DNA of 64,000 nt from Patiria pectinifera (taxonomy: Eukaryota > Echinodermata > Asteroidea > Valvatida > Asterinidae): positions 6,109,126-6,173,125 of the forward strand of contig CM057150.1 in the NCBI GenBank assembly GCA_029964075.1. Direction: 5' to 3'. Each line of letters starts with the position of its first letter. Within the stretch, counting starts at the first letter, position 1. The position numbers were made by a program, and so were the translations under genes. The notes beneath the pieces are model-generated. The model was not told the DNA's origin, ran no database searches, and was given only the letters and a program-made list of their open reading frames with translations. Of this stretch, positions 21,511 through 34,300 are shown piece after piece.

Positions 21511-21929
21511 GGAGCAGCCTTTATTAGACGAGATCGATATTGGAATAGTATTTACTCTCCATTAAGGTCTTAAATTTGTCCTTTTTTCACCTGAATCATG
21601 CCACATGTTTCACATTGAAGTCGGTAGTATAAACGAATCTGGGCACGTGATCGCTGTACATTCACAAGGCCCCCTTCAATGGAGAAACCATTGTGCACGC
21701 TATTGTACAGAGCAACTGGCCCCTGGTAGATTATCTATTTGAAAGGGACCTTCGTAATAGAATTGATAGCGTACCAGGAATGGTCTAGTAAAACCAACAA
21801 GCGGGCAACCTCGTCGCCACGATGTCGAGCAGTACGCTCCGATCCCATTGCCTGCGCTCTCACCCTGAAGCTGGATCATTTTGCATGTTCAAAAATCTTG
21901 TGTACATGCCGATTAGGTACGGAATAGTC

Positions 21930-24059
21930 TTTTTATTTATTTATTTATTTATTTCTGATCTTTTACATAGCATTTAAGCACATTGTCTAACCGCGGTCTT
22001 GGACAGCTGCAGCCAGATGCTTTATACATAGGTCATCATAGGCCACTTCCTTCACAAGATTCTGTGAAGCTCATCAGAGTATCCCAGCGTCCTGTTTGCA
22101 GGGTGGGGGGTACGAGCGAAGGATGGTTGTTCTAAGAATCTTTATGTTAAAAAATAACATAGAGGGCGCCCTTTTAATTTAGGACGTGTTAATGCCATGT
22201 TTGTGTTCGTCTCCCCCAATAAATATTATCATAATTTGTATGACTATAGCAAAATGCTTCGGCATTCAAGTTATATTCATTTCTCATTGCACTTCCGGTA
22301 AGACAGGAAGTACAGGTCAAGCAGCCTTATGTCCCGGCATCAATAGTATCTACCACGCCACAAAAAGGATCACGGTAACTCCATTCAGTGAAAAAGTTAA
22401 AGTTCAATGTAATTTTGTTCATGTTATTACCTTAAATTGCTTGAAATTCGCTTGCTTGATTACGTCACAAAAATGACATAAAAATGTAACACCTTCGGAC
22501 AAGGGTTCCGGTTCATACCACATTTCATCCTCATCCCTTGTCCTGGGTCGAAGAACTTTGTATTTTTTTTGTGAGGAATATGTCTGTATTTGGATTCACC
22601 TAGTTTTGACCTTTCGGTACCTCCAAAAGGAAAGGTCAAGCGATTTTACTTTCTGAAATCTGCTCACAAATTTTCATCTTCAAATGTATTTTTCATCAAA
22701 CATGATTTTAAGTTGTGTTCATAAGTTATCAATGAATGAAACTAGTTTATTAAAACTAACTCGCTTGTAATTTGATGCATCGGACGTCATCATGACGTCA
22801 CCTCTGTATCGGTTCGATTTTCTGCTGTGAACAGTTTTGAACAAAAGTCGCCGTGATTTTTTTTCCGGAAAAATAAAACAAAGATAGACAGAAACTCGAA
22901 CGATTCCTAAACAGTGAACGGGTGGTGAACGATCAACCACAAATAATTTATACGGGGATAATTTTTTTCACCGAATATGTGATCACCCGTTTTAAACATA
23001 GTGTTTAAAACCGGCCAAGCACACATTTATTCACGTAATAAAACACAACCACCAACGAAAGTAAGCACCTCGAAGTTAATGTAAATTAATCGTGCTCTGC
23101 TAAGACAATACATTTAATAAGCTTCTCCTTCCTATAAATTGTTGTCTAAAGCTTAATATTCACTTAATACACTCTGCAATTTAATTGGTCCTGCAACTTG
23201 ACAGATGTCGGCTGCTATGTACATATAGCGTAGAGATCAGAACTAGCGCGAGAACCAGCTCCGGGTTGTCAAAAGCTCTAGTAGTTCAGCTATTCCAGGC
23301 CTGGGCTATATCGGATAAAGAGAGTTGAACTATGGTAAACGAAAATGCTCAAACTTGCCCTAGGGCAATTCACACTGAACCAGCGATATTTTCGAATAGA
23401 AAAAAATACACACTTTATAAATAACTTCACCATGCATAATGTGCAATACATATTATGTCCACCTGTACATTGCAGCCAATTTTGTCAAGGAGTAAAAATC
23501 ACGTTCGGAATAGTTGATAAAAATCATCATCCATACTCCAAACCGGTCTCAAACATAGTGTTTAAAACCGGCCAAGCACACATTTTTTTTCCATAATACG
23601 GGGCCCTGAACATATAATTAAAAAATTAATAAATACAAAAACTAACAATTTAAAGGATTAAAAGTGTATAAAATTAGCAAAACAGATAGGAAATAAAATC
23701 ATATAAAACTACAACCGTTAAATGATAATCATTTAATAAAAGAGACATGAACGGGTTTAACATAAACAGTATAAATGTGAATATGAAAACGACGGTAGAC
23801 ACAAGTGCAGAATAAGAAATTTAATTTAAGAATAAAATCACAAAATAAGTCCTACATGCAAATACAAACGAAAAACAAGTTAAAAAAAATATTGTAAATA
23901 ATAAAAACAGTAAAAATGAGTACATGCATCCCTAACATGCTAAAAACAAAAACAAAACAAGCAAGCAAGCAAGCCAACAAACAAACAAACAAGCACCCCC
24001 ACCACCCCAACATAACCTCCCTGGCGGAGCTAAGAATGTAATGCAATAAAGGCTGCATG
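21930..24059. other. Spacer sequence, no gene recognised
   Basis: It begins at the inner junction with a (TTTA)n tract at 21931-21952. Two stretches near 22985-23030 and 23540-23585 share ACATAGTGTTTAAAACCGGCC and AAGCACACATTT and may be the ends or solo halves of a foldback element. From 23590 the sequence is very AT-rich and ends in a (GCAA/CAAA)n tract at 23945-24000. Confidence 0.5.
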
Positions 24060-24607
24060 AACTTGTTGCTATGTTACGTAATCGATGCACATGTTCCGGC
24101 CTCGAAAAAAATCTAGATTTGATCCTATCGACTGTTCATTAATTCCGAGTTTTAAGTTACAGAAATGTGCATTTGGCCTTAATTACCGAATTCGACATCA
24201 CGCGTGCAAAATTGTTATGATGTTATTAATAAGCAAAGTAAAGACAATTCATTTCTTCGCGGGATGTGTCGTAAATAGGCAAAAAGATAATTTTTAAAAT
24301 AATTTTAAATATAACGTGACGTAGCAAATCTCTGCCCTCACCCAAACTATGTACATACGCGAGGCCCAACGCCAAAATGGGCTTCAAATCCAAATAGCGA
24401 TTGGCAGTACGCCTAGAAACAAATGCAAGCTGAAAATGTTCAGGGAATTAAAAAATAAAAGTGGAGGCCTTCCGTCAGCAAATACAACACCTTTTTTTTA
24501 CCAGAAAACACCTGAACCAGTCGCTAACATATCCAAATGGCAGCGTAAAAGAACCGGGAGGAATCTTGTTCAGATTAGTCACGTGACCAGTATTTGGTGC
24601 CCAGTCG

Positions 24608-24863
24608 CAGTGGCGTAGCCACGGGGCGCATATTTTGACAGCCCCCATGAAACCTTGTCGCCCCCAGTCGCCCCCACTGAGATTTTGAGTTTCTAAAAAC
24701 GTATCATTGATCCACATGACTCCCCCATGAAATGTTCCAGCCCCATTCACACGCTTTTTTCTCTTTTTTTTTTTCCTTTTTCTTTTTTTTTTTTTTTTTT
24801 TTTAAGTGGGGGTAGGCGCCAACCCCCAACCCCCGCCACTAAAAATTCTTGGCTATGCCACTG
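24608..24863. mobile_element. hAT-like MITE with CAGTGGCGTAGCC ends
   Basis: Ends CAGTGGCGTAGCCA and TGGCTATGCCACTG are flanked by an 8-bp duplication with one mismatch (CCCAGTCG at 24600-24607, CCCAGCCG at 24864-24871). The interior has C-rich and poly-T tracts and no open frame. It is in the same family as 56073-56901. It lies 5' of GPCR copy 1 and is absent from duplicon 2. Confidence 0.8.
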
Positions 24864-25611
24864 CCCAGCCGACCGTAGTTTCGTCAAAATAGGCCTTGGG
24901 ATAAGTTCCGGCCTTAAGGGCCATCTGGTACCCATCGTTACGGCCGTGTGTTAATTCACAATTTAGCATGGACATGCATGTGGTATCAATATTGAACAGT
25001 GCACATTTTTGCAAGATTTTATTAATGGGCAGAGGAAGGAAAAACCATTTGCTCACAGGTGATGTCGTAATAAAGCAAACAAAGAGTTATTCAGAAATTC
25101 CCCTCACACGACCACTGAATCTCACCTTGCAATGTTATCATCCTGCATCGACAACATCAGCTTCGTGATGGTATTCAATAGTAAACGGGGTGCCATACAG
25201 CTAATGTTTAAAATAAATTCCTACACCAAAAGGCCAGCTCTCAGATTGAACGTTCTGGCGTTAGAGGCAAGAAAGCTGTTATGGTTTCCCTTTTAAAATT
25301 AAGTAAAAACAAATTGGCAATTGACAACGAGACAGGAAACGTCGTGGTGCTAAGTTCAACTTGAAGCGAACGGCAAACAAACTGGCAATTGCAGGTGATT
25401 ATACGGTAGTTTTGCATTTTTTGTGTGTTGGCAATGTATTGTGTCGTAGCCGTGTGCTTTTCAATGCTTGAAACTTAATGGACCTATAACCGATGTACCA
25501 ACAAACTTAATGCAACGCTTAATATGTTAGTTACAAAGAACATGAAGTGGATCTGTTTCACAGTGAAGTTATTCATTGGTCGATTTGTTTCAATTTGTTG
25601 TTTACCTACAG

Positions 25612-25665
25612 GCCTTCTACAAAGATCGCAAAGCATCTGAATTCCGCCCTCCATTTATGTACCAG
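25612..25665 (+). other. Putative upstream exon of GPCR copy 1
   Basis: A 54-base segment between a TTTACCTACAG acceptor and a GTAAGA donor has a clear homologue at 44159-44235 with the same splice signals. The next acceptor (TTTCAG, ending 25874) leads into the GPCR exon. The frame does not join to the receptor ATG, so it is probably 5' untranslated. Confidence 0.5.
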
Positions 25666-25894
25666 GTAAGATGTAATACCTAACTTTGTACAGACAGATG
25701 CACAGCAACTGAGTATAGGCTTATGCCTACATGTATGAAAATAAAAGGAACTTTATATCAAGTGGCAATAACTGATGAAGGTCTACTTACTTTCGGATTA
25801 TTAGAAGAAGAAAAAAAAACAATAATCGAAGTGACAACAAACCTTAGTTCGTATTCTGTTATCCTCCATTTCAGAGTGTAGAGTATCTGAAAAA

Positions 25895-26815
25895 ATGGCC
25901 GTAAATCCCCGTACGATGATCGACGTGCTGCAGTATTGTATAAGTGGCGTCTGTTCACTGGCTATGCTCGAAAATCTCCTTGCGATTGCAGTGTTTGCTG
26001 GGACCAAAAAGCTCCGCATCAAGTACTACGCCTTCGTGTTCAACCTGGCGCTGGCTGACTTGATCTTCTCCGTCTTAGCCATATCATATCCTTGGCAGCC
26101 GACAAAAGACGTTTTCAACGGCCTTGTCACCGGAGCTTACATAGTCTCCATTTTGACTATTCTGGCCGTTGCTATCAATCGTTATCTGTCCCTGTCCCTC
26201 ATGCCACCGGCTCGCTACGATTGACTGGTGACTATGTATCGCTTGATTGGGGTTTGTATCATTTTGTGGTGTTCAAGTCTCGTGTATGGCTTGGTGATTT
26301 ATAACGCTGTCCCAAGATGGGTTTTATATGGGGTACACGAATTTGGAGGCTCATTGGCAGGGTGCATCGTGTGGGCTATCACCGCTCTTGTTTATTACTT
26401 GGCTTTCCGTAAGATCAAACATTACACTCCACCTCTTGCATCCGCGGCAGGCATCAGTGCCAACGAGGAGCGAGATCAAACCCGAGTCCAGCAGACTCGT
26501 CGTTTATTGGTCATGTTTGTTCTCATTCTGGTGGTGTCATTTGTTTCTTGGGCTCCTGCTTTCGCGCTGAGGATGTATGTATTTTTTAATCCATCTCTTA
26601 TGCAGGATGGAGTCTTCGTGGCGTGGGTTTGGGGGACTTACTTGCTGTACACTCTCTCTACCTTGATCAATCCGTTGATATACTTGTGGCGATTGGATGG
26701 TTTCAGAGAGGGGTTTTATGCCATGTTATGTCGTTGTGTCATTAAGGCAGAACCTAACCAAATTGAAGCTGATCTGACTACTAATGAGAATACCCTTGCT
26801 GAGACTGGTTTGTAA
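25895..26815 (+). pseudogene. Class A (rhodopsin-like) GPCR, copy 1, one in-frame stop
   Basis: A single coding exon of 307 codons starts at ATG 25895, 20 bases after a TTTCAG acceptor. One TGA at 26222-26224 (codon 110) interrupts it, and the frame continues unchanged. Family marks: E26-N27 in helix 1, N50-LALAD in helix 2, N95-R96-Y97 in place of DRY, W219-A-P in helix 6 and N259-PLIY in helix 7, then FR.GF. The third intracellular loop is basic (RDQTRVQQTRR). The ligand cannot be inferred. The paralogue has TCA at the stop position, so this may be a recent nonsense mutation, an allele or a base error. Without the stop it would be a short but complete seven-helix receptor in the plasma membrane. 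Confidence 0.8.
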
Positions 26816-27340
26816 AAGAAGAGGTGCATTATCATGGGAGAACTTTCAGAATTTTAGTGCAAGACCAACTTTGAGACATCTTTCAGTTACAGCACAGAAG
26901 CAACCTATTTTCTCTTCAAAGCTTTCCATCCGTTAACCTAAAAGTTGCTTTACGCTAAATTTTGAAGAAGACAAAACTAGGACAAAACAGTAGTAACGGG
27001 AATTTTCCGTCAGAAATTCGTGATAACAAATTGTATATTATTACAAAGCGAGTATAATACAATGCTTACTAATCGTGGTTAACATACTGTATTGACATCA
27101 TAGTAACATAATATCTTTTTTTTTAATGCCTAGAACAAACTCGACACAAAATCTGGGTCAGGATTGGCCCGATACTCTTTGGGTCGAAGTAGCATTTTAT
27201 TTCCGCGAAAAAAAAATGGATCACGAAAACGTTTTTTTCTGGTCAAGAAGGAGTTTCGGGAAGAGTTAATTTTAGCCGGAAAGTTTCAGGTCAAATCTGT
27301 CATGGATTTGGATAGCATCCCGACCTGTGACCTGTGACAC

Positions 27341-28629
27341 GATCCAAATATCCTGAACGCATTACTTATACCTGTCCTCATACAAACACTCACACTCTCA
27401 CCTGCACAGTATGTATTGGTCATTTCACATTGAACATTTCTAAGTGCACCAGAACTTACTGGTTCGTTGCTCTAAGATGTTATTTTGTCATCCATAGCCA
27501 TGTTGCTATTTCTGAGAATCAACGAAATCAAGATGCATGACTTTTTTTTATCCTTTCTTAAGTATCTCTTATCCAACTGCACCCTGTTTCCACAGTATAT
27601 AAACACTGCTCCACGAGCAGTTCCGCAGTTCCACTTCATAATTATTCGTTCTATAGTTCACAGTCCGAAAGTCGTTCAACTTCAGTTTTCTCAGTTCACT
27701 AACAGTTTACTTCAAGTAGTTCAGTTAACAAAGTGCACAAAATTAACATGGCAACACTTCGCCTATCGAAATTATTGTTTTTTTTGGTCCAGTAATGATA
27801 TATACAATAAAACAAGTATTTAAATGTCGCATAAATGTGATTGGAAATAAAGTATATGGGTATTATAATAGTTTATGAAGGTTTTTGTATTACTTTTACG
27901 CGATGAACATAAATGAATGAAGCCATTTTTGCGCAGAAGTATTAGCTTTATATTTTCAAGGCCCCAACTTAGCTTTAAAATGTGACGAGTGTAAATACTT
28001 AAAAACTAGGCCATTGACTCCTTTTTATTCACACAAAACGTTGTAAAACGTATAGTCTAGCAAAAGCTAACAGCAAAAAGTAAATACTTTCAGAGGTTAG
28101 TACATTTTACTTTTTACTATAATACTTTGTTTTTACGAAGATCTGAACCGTGAAAGGCCATTAATATTGATGATAAATTCAAAATTAACTGTAACATATA
28201 TAAAGACATGCATGACTGTCTAAATTATTGAAGAAAAGTAGGGACAAAATGTTTGGCCTGAGCGTGAGGTTGCAACGTGATTGGCTGACTGTCGAGAAGA
28301 GAATTCCCGGACCCCCAAATCCCTGCATTGCATCCTTTGGCGCCGACGTACGTGTGCAGACGTGAGCGTACGTTCGTACATGTTAATATGCGACGACCGC
28401 CTTATACTGTATGGTCTACGCTTTAGAAAGACTGGCGTGAACGAGAACAATGGCGGGGGGAGACGAGCCTTTGTTCACTGGAACGGAGTGCCCATCTCTC
28501 TTTCGAAGCGATTGGGCCAGACTCGAGTCCATGAAATGCTGCTTTGGGGGTATGGTCCATGAAATGCTGCTGGGGGGGGGGGGGGTATCGCCAAACCCAG
28601 CAATGAATAATGCCGGTACCCATTTAACA
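27341..28629. other. Intergenic, with a copy of the window-start repeat
   Basis: No gene seen. A TATATAAA lies near 27594, but no coding exon follows. Bases about 27880-28150 share TTACTCC-like phrases with 60-445. A G13 tract lies near 28572-28584. Confidence 0.45.
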
Positions 28630-28765
28630 ACTGGGTTGAGAGGAGTAATTGATGTAAAGCGCCTTACTCAAGGGCACAACACGCATGGCCACGGCGGGGC
28701 TCGAACCCACAATCTCACGACTCATGAATCATGTGCCCTTCCAAGAGACCACACATGCCCACAAT
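28630..28765 (-). repeat. tRNA-derived SINE-like sequence
   Basis: On the minus strand TGGTCTCTTGGAAGG is followed by TGGGTTCGAGCCCC (a good B box) and then TGTGCCCTTGAGTAAGGCG, a phrase typical of the body of invertebrate tRNA-derived SINEs. It has no tRNA fold and no obvious tail. Confidence 0.65.
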
Positions 28766-28849
28766 GACGAATGACGTACGTATGACGTATCTCGGCTTTT
28801 TCGCTCTACTTTTCCCTTATTTGAAACATCAATCAAATATTTATCAATC

Positions 28850-28938
28850 AAATTAGGTTTTTGCCCTTCAACGACGTTTGAACACTGTATACTCAGTGTG
28901 TTACCTCCCGAGTGAAAGTGAAGGGCAAAAACCTAATT
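28850..28938. repeat. Short perfect foldback
   Basis: AAATTAGGTTTTTGCCCTTC at the left is matched by its complement at the right after about 45 bases. Likely a very short MITE or hairpin; no clear target duplication. Confidence 0.55.
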
Positions 28939-31194
28939 TTCTTGATATCACCCGACGCGAAATTCCATCTTATAATTTCAAGTATCGTTAGCATTTTGTA
29001 AATTGAAATGAACAATTACTGTTTAAAAGTTTGTATGTACCGTTCAGTAAAAAGAACCTCGTCAATACAAACTATTTCGAGAAACTATACTCGCTTTACA
29101 CGTTGAGGCTCCTATTCGAAGTGCCTGGAAGATAGGTTTCTCGTAAAATCTCGTACATTCTCGGGGTCAACTTACACGCTCTATAATGGCGAGTAGGGTT
29201 GGTCAGACGCCATTGGATGCAAGGCTTTTGGCGTTATAGGCCTACAGGTTAGGGCAGGCTCAATACTGAGTTCAGTATCAGAAAAGTTGCTGAAGCTCAT
29301 TCAATCAGTTGCTTCATATTGAACGAAATTAAATGTTGTCGAAACAAGACTGCAGGATTACAAGCAAAGCCGTGAGTCTCTGTGTTGACGTGAGGGTGAA
29401 CTTCTAAATAATTCTTGGTTTGCTTTATTACCACACGACCCGAAATAGTTGTTTCTTACGTTGCTCATCAATAAATTCATGACAATATTGCATGCAAGAT
29501 CAGTGCCGAATTTGCATTGCATTATGGTAATCGAAGGCCAATGCTCTTTCTAGGCCGGAATATGTGCATAACATTGCATAAGCAACAGGTGCATGCATTT
29601 ATCGCATCACATTATTGCAGTTTCATGAATTTGGTTAACGGAACGCACACTCAATTCCCAGGCCTATTCTGACCAATATAAGGCCATGTCGCCGTAATTA
29701 ACGAAACCAGACAGGATTCCTCCCGTTTCCGAAAATGTCCGAAGTTTTCCAAACACCAACACCTTTTCCTTGTCACTCGAGTGCTTTTGTTTTAAGTCCT
29801 GATAACTCTTCAGTTCCTTGTTAATTGAAATTGAAACTTGCACTTGCTACATTTTCTGCCAGGGGCAATGTCCATCTGTATTTGGATTTAAAGCCCATCT
29901 AGGCGTTGTGCAAGGACGAACGATCTTCTGCGTTTTGTTTGGGGGTTTTTGCGTGATGATAACTGACCTAAAATGAATAAGAAACGCGAGGTAACCATGC
30001 AGGTTCTATTTGTGCCAAATGTTCGTGGGTGAACGTGTGGGTGTTATTTACGCGAGTTGGCCATTTTTGTCGAGTTCCCTAAATGTATCTTACTAATTGT
30101 TAACTGTTGAATGGGATGGAGCCAGACTATTTATGCAGGCACAATGCAGCCTCATTTTACTGTCTTTTTTTAAATGGCTTTAAACATTAGAGAATGATTA
30201 ATTGCAAATTTTAGATTATGCATTGAAGCACACTGGAATTTATTATAAATTAAGTTGCTTTCATTTCTCTTCGCAAGTACAAAACATTAAGATTTTACCT
30301 AACTTTCATTTCAATATAAAGCCCATGGGTTGTTTGGTGAGCGCATGAGGGCATTTTTATTTTGTTTACTATCTTTTTTGTGTGTATTATTTGAGTATTT
30401 ACTTCCCTTTTTTGGGTGGGGGGTGCGTGGTTATCTTGTAAATCAAGTATCTCTAAAGGGTGGGGAGGAAATGTTTTGATGGTTTTACTTAGCAGGCTCG
30501 CGTCTTCAATGGATACCCCCCACACACACCATTCAAGTTACGGTTACGTTTCATTATGGGTTACCCCGCCTTCGCCAGGGTTGCGATCCGTTCAGATTAC
30601 CCTCCATTAGGTTAATATACCCCGTGAGGGTTAAGGTTGGCCTGAGCCAGTTTCATTGTCTGAATATCATGCACATCAATTACCACATACACTTTGGATG
30701 AGGCTATGCCCTGTACATGCTAATACAAGTGGCATCCTTCCACTGTCTCAGGCAAATAGGACCCATTTTTCAACCGTAACTTTATCAAGCCTGCCCTCAG
30801 ATGGAAGCCCAAAAACCAGGAAGTTGATCTTTGGCTATATTTACTTAATTCCACCGATTTTAAAGCCAAACAGTTTCAGTTTTGAAAAGAAGTCGCGGGG
30901 GTACTTTTTATGCTAATGAGCTCGCGCAAAAATTCTTACTTGAATTAGTGCACTGCACCTTGCTGACTTAGCCAGCCTCGTTTTCAAACGTGGAAGTGCG
31001 CAGATCGATTCTAAACTCGTCGTAGTGGGATTCCCCTATTGCATAAACTTTGACCGGAGTTCCAAAGATCAGAAGTCGCGGATATTATCCAAGTGGGCCC
31101 TGCATTCTGTAAATGTACCACGTACCCTGTCTGTCTGAGTTCATCGTCAGCGAGCTTTTGTCAGCCAGACGTACAGCATCAGGCACCAAATAAA
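28939..31194. other. P450 upstream region, with R3 and RX repeat copies
   Basis: It contains R3 at about 29460-29700 and RX at 30165-30310. No coding exon or convincing TATA box. Immediately upstream of the P450 start, the phrase AGTTCCAAAGATCA near 31052 weakly resembles a DR1 nuclear-receptor site; I give this little weight. Confidence 0.4.
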
Positions 31195-31348
31195 ATGGCT
31201 GTTTTGAGTGGTGATTGGTATCAGAATGTGACCACAGTGTTGGTTGCTTTGGCAATCCTAGGGCTGTATGCTTTGTACAAGAGCTCAAAGCGACCCCCTA
31301 ACTTTCCACCAGGGCCGTTTGCTCTACCTATTGTGGGGAACGTTACAG
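31195..31348 (+). CDS. P450 exon 1
   Basis: It starts at ATG 31195 (MAVLSGDWYQ), chosen because the hydrophobic anchor and PPGP hinge follow at the usual distance. It ends before GTGAGT, phase 1. An upstream in-frame extension exists but lacks an ATG. Confidence 0.9.
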
Positions 31349-34300
31349 GTGAGTCGGCACTTGTTGGACATGCACCGTGGAAGCTACAGCACAGGTGGGG
31401 GCGGGATTGCATTGACTGAGAGAGACAGATGGAAACATTTGTCAAGCTTTATTCGTGCGTTCTGATAACACTGCTTTCCCTGTTGTGCTGTGACTGGCAA
31501 TGTTTGTATCTCCTATCAATAGTCGCCAGGGCTCTATACCATGGCACCTGTCCGGGTAGCCCCGTGAACGTGGCGTTGTAAACACCGCCATCACGCTCCG
31601 TCCTCGCGTAAATACACTCGAGATTCATTGTCACGCGACACGTCCGTTCACATAAGTATAATAAGCCTCTGTACTAACGACGTCACACTTTGTTTACATG
31701 TGCACTTTCCTATGGAGCCAGTGGGGGCCCACGGCCCACTGAGCACCATAGGATCTAGAAAAGCACACACGTAAACAAAGTGTGACGTCATTAGTAGAGG
31801 CTTATTAACCATGTATAATGTTGCCCTATAGGTTAATCATTTACTTGTTAGGCTTCCTGTGAATTGACGCGAGTGTTAATCTGTCATTGCCAAGAAATTT
31901 GATGAAAAATACGGCACAACGAACGTGTTCAAAATGATCAAATTGTATTCTGTGTATTTGTTTGTATGTTCATGTTGTGTTCCTTCGATTTGTATGTCTC
32001 ATCATTTCACTCAGTATTTCTTTAATTAGTTACTATTTTAAGGCACTTTATATAAGCTTCGGATTCCAGAATATACATCCATGTATGTGCCGGCAATTGT
32101 ATTATATTGTTATTCCTTGTTCAATTGTCATGTGCAGAATGGAAATAAATGTGAACTGAACTGAATTGTCATGCATGACCTCTTGCTACACTGCTAGAGC
32201 TTTTTGTGCACTCGCATTTGGTGTTGGTTTAAACATAGAGCTTCTTTGCTCTATGGTTTAACCCCTTAAGGACGGGTTGTAATTCCTCCACACATACAAC
32301 AAGTGGCCCGCATGACTGCACAGCTTTTGTGTGGTAGCGGGACTGCACAAAAGCAGCAGCTGTGGAACCACCCACTAGCCGAGTGCCGCGGCATACCACA
32401 GCTGGCAACTGCATTCCAATGAGGATTAGCGGCCGCGGCCATGACCTCTTCCCGAGCGCACGGGGTTTTAAAGGGATAATGTGTCCTGTAACAGCCCAAT
32501 TGGGCTTCAAAACAACCTTTGAACGAAATGATGTTAATCGGAAAGAACATTTAAAAGAAGAATATAAACATTCCTCCATGATCCACCCAACTATCCTTTC
32601 AAAACTGGGCTTTTTTGTGTTATTCCTATATTATGCGTGCGAGAACGACTTTCGGGGTCCACTTTTGCGACCCCCAAAAGTCGAGCTGTTTTGGGTGCTA
32701 GTTGTGATTTCAATCATTTCATCCGTAAAGTGTTCGCCTCTTGCGGACTTGTAAGAAACCACGGTGCTGTATACGTACGTTATAATAGACACACAGAACG
32801 TGTATATCGTACATTGAAATAATACGACAGGAATAACGTATTTGTACTCCGTCGTGTCCGATGTAAACAACCGGGTTTTTTTTTTGTTTCGTCTCGGAAA
32901 CGGTAAGACATGCATTAGGTTGGTTTCCTTTCAACCAGATGTTTGAAATAGAATACGTAAACAATCCAAAACAAGACATTTTCGGGGATTTCAGGACCTA
33001 GTGCCCCTTTAAATACCTGCGGAACAGCCATCATAGAGGGCAATGCCCTTTTTCAGTTTTGCTAGGATATGCAGGAGTGGACCTTTTGTGCATTTATATA
33101 TACAGTTGACTCTCGTTAGTACAAACTCTGTTAATACAACATTCTGGTTATAACAAACATAAATCCTTGGTCCCGACTGTGCATTTATATGCACAATGAA
33201 TGGGACTGATGTTCCTCTTAATACAAAATTCTGATATAACAAACAATTAGGCTAGGTCTGAACGAGTTTGATATAATGAGACTCGACTGTAGTTACTGAA
33301 TTAAAATAACAAAACATGCGCTCTAAGAAGGTCACTACCTATACAGTTTATGGTCGGGAGAGTCAAAAACGTAAAACTAAATTGGGTTTTCCTTCTCCAA
33401 CAGAAACGGGGACCGTAACTACACAATCGTCTTCAGAATACTGCAAGAATTGTACTATTATATAACTTCGTGCGCCTTTTTTTCTTTTCGGACCAGCATT
33501 TATGTCCAAAACTGCGATGGAGGTCATGGGCGATTTGCATAAAAAATACGGAGATGTCTTCTCACTAAGATTTGGTAATGGGAACGTGATTGTACTGAAC
33601 AACATTCAGATCGTCCGAGAAGCACTGGTGAAGAAGGCCGTGGAGTTTGCGGGTCGACCACAGTCATACACAGGTACATGTACGCGGAACCTCACGTTTT
33701 GATTGGACAGTGGAACTTCCACAGACGTGATTATCTACTGCGGTTAATAAATTAGGAATCTCCAAACAATTGTCATTGGGACCTTTGGCATCTGGTCCCA
33801 AACATGCACCCTGTGAAATTATTCTGCCAGAAATTGTTTTGAAAGTAACTGTCAAGTATTTTCTCAAGACCTTAGATAAATGGGATAGTTCTGTCTTCAA
33901 CTCAGTAAATAAGGCAAACAGAAACGGATTTGATTTTAACTTCAAGAGCAAAAGCACAAATCATTGAAGGTGGTTTAAAAAAAACTGTGTACCTGGACAC
34001 TTTTTTAAAAGTGTGTTAACAGCGTAATCCAGTTATGAGGCCTCAGAAGTTGCATGTATGTACTGTATGTCTTCTCCTTTTTGTCATAGGTCAAAATTTG
34101 AACAGGATATTACTGTATGCACTCAACTTGTGATTATGAGCAATTGTGTTGCTTCAAATGAAAAACAAAGAGATGCACGGAATTCGTTGTAGTAATATTT
34201 ATATTCAACATTAAAATTGTTTCCTTCCTATACTCAGTTGAGATCTTCTCTGAAGGATACAAAGATATAATCTTTTCGAACTACGGCCCGCAGTGGAGGT

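Larger units (their letters stand above)
9324..21929. repeat. Left arm of a large inverted duplication
   Basis: Reading from 9324 rightward reproduces, in reverse complement, the sequence leftward from position 64000, and the match continues in segments to the inner junction at 21929, which pairs with 48219. Shared landmarks are transporter exons 1-3, the DIRS-like relic, the partial exon 3 copy and many small foldbacks. The true outer end is unknown because the right arm leaves the window. Left-only insertions are at 16026-17799 and 20139-20323. A long stretch of intron 1 (about 13170-15060) is absent from the right arm. Confidence 0.9.
24060..27340. repeat. Direct duplicon 1 containing GPCR copy 1
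   Basis: Upstream, exonic and downstream sequence here matches 43460-47050 in the same order and orientation: the R3 fragment, the CCCCTCACAC.ACCACTGA.TCTCACC segment, the small upstream exon, the GPCR exon, and a downstream CAGGTCAAATCTG....GGATTTGGAT segment. The two duplicons flank the P450 gene. Divergence is substantial, with many indels, so the duplication is old. Confidence 0.75.

Noticed and set aside
26222-26224. TGA in the GPCR read as selenocysteine
   Set aside because: Receptors of this class are not selenoproteins, the paralogue has serine there, and I saw no SECIS-like element.
27584-27830. Promoter with TATATAAA near 27594
   Set aside because: No coding exon or transcript start context follows within reach; the P450 start is 3.6 kb away.
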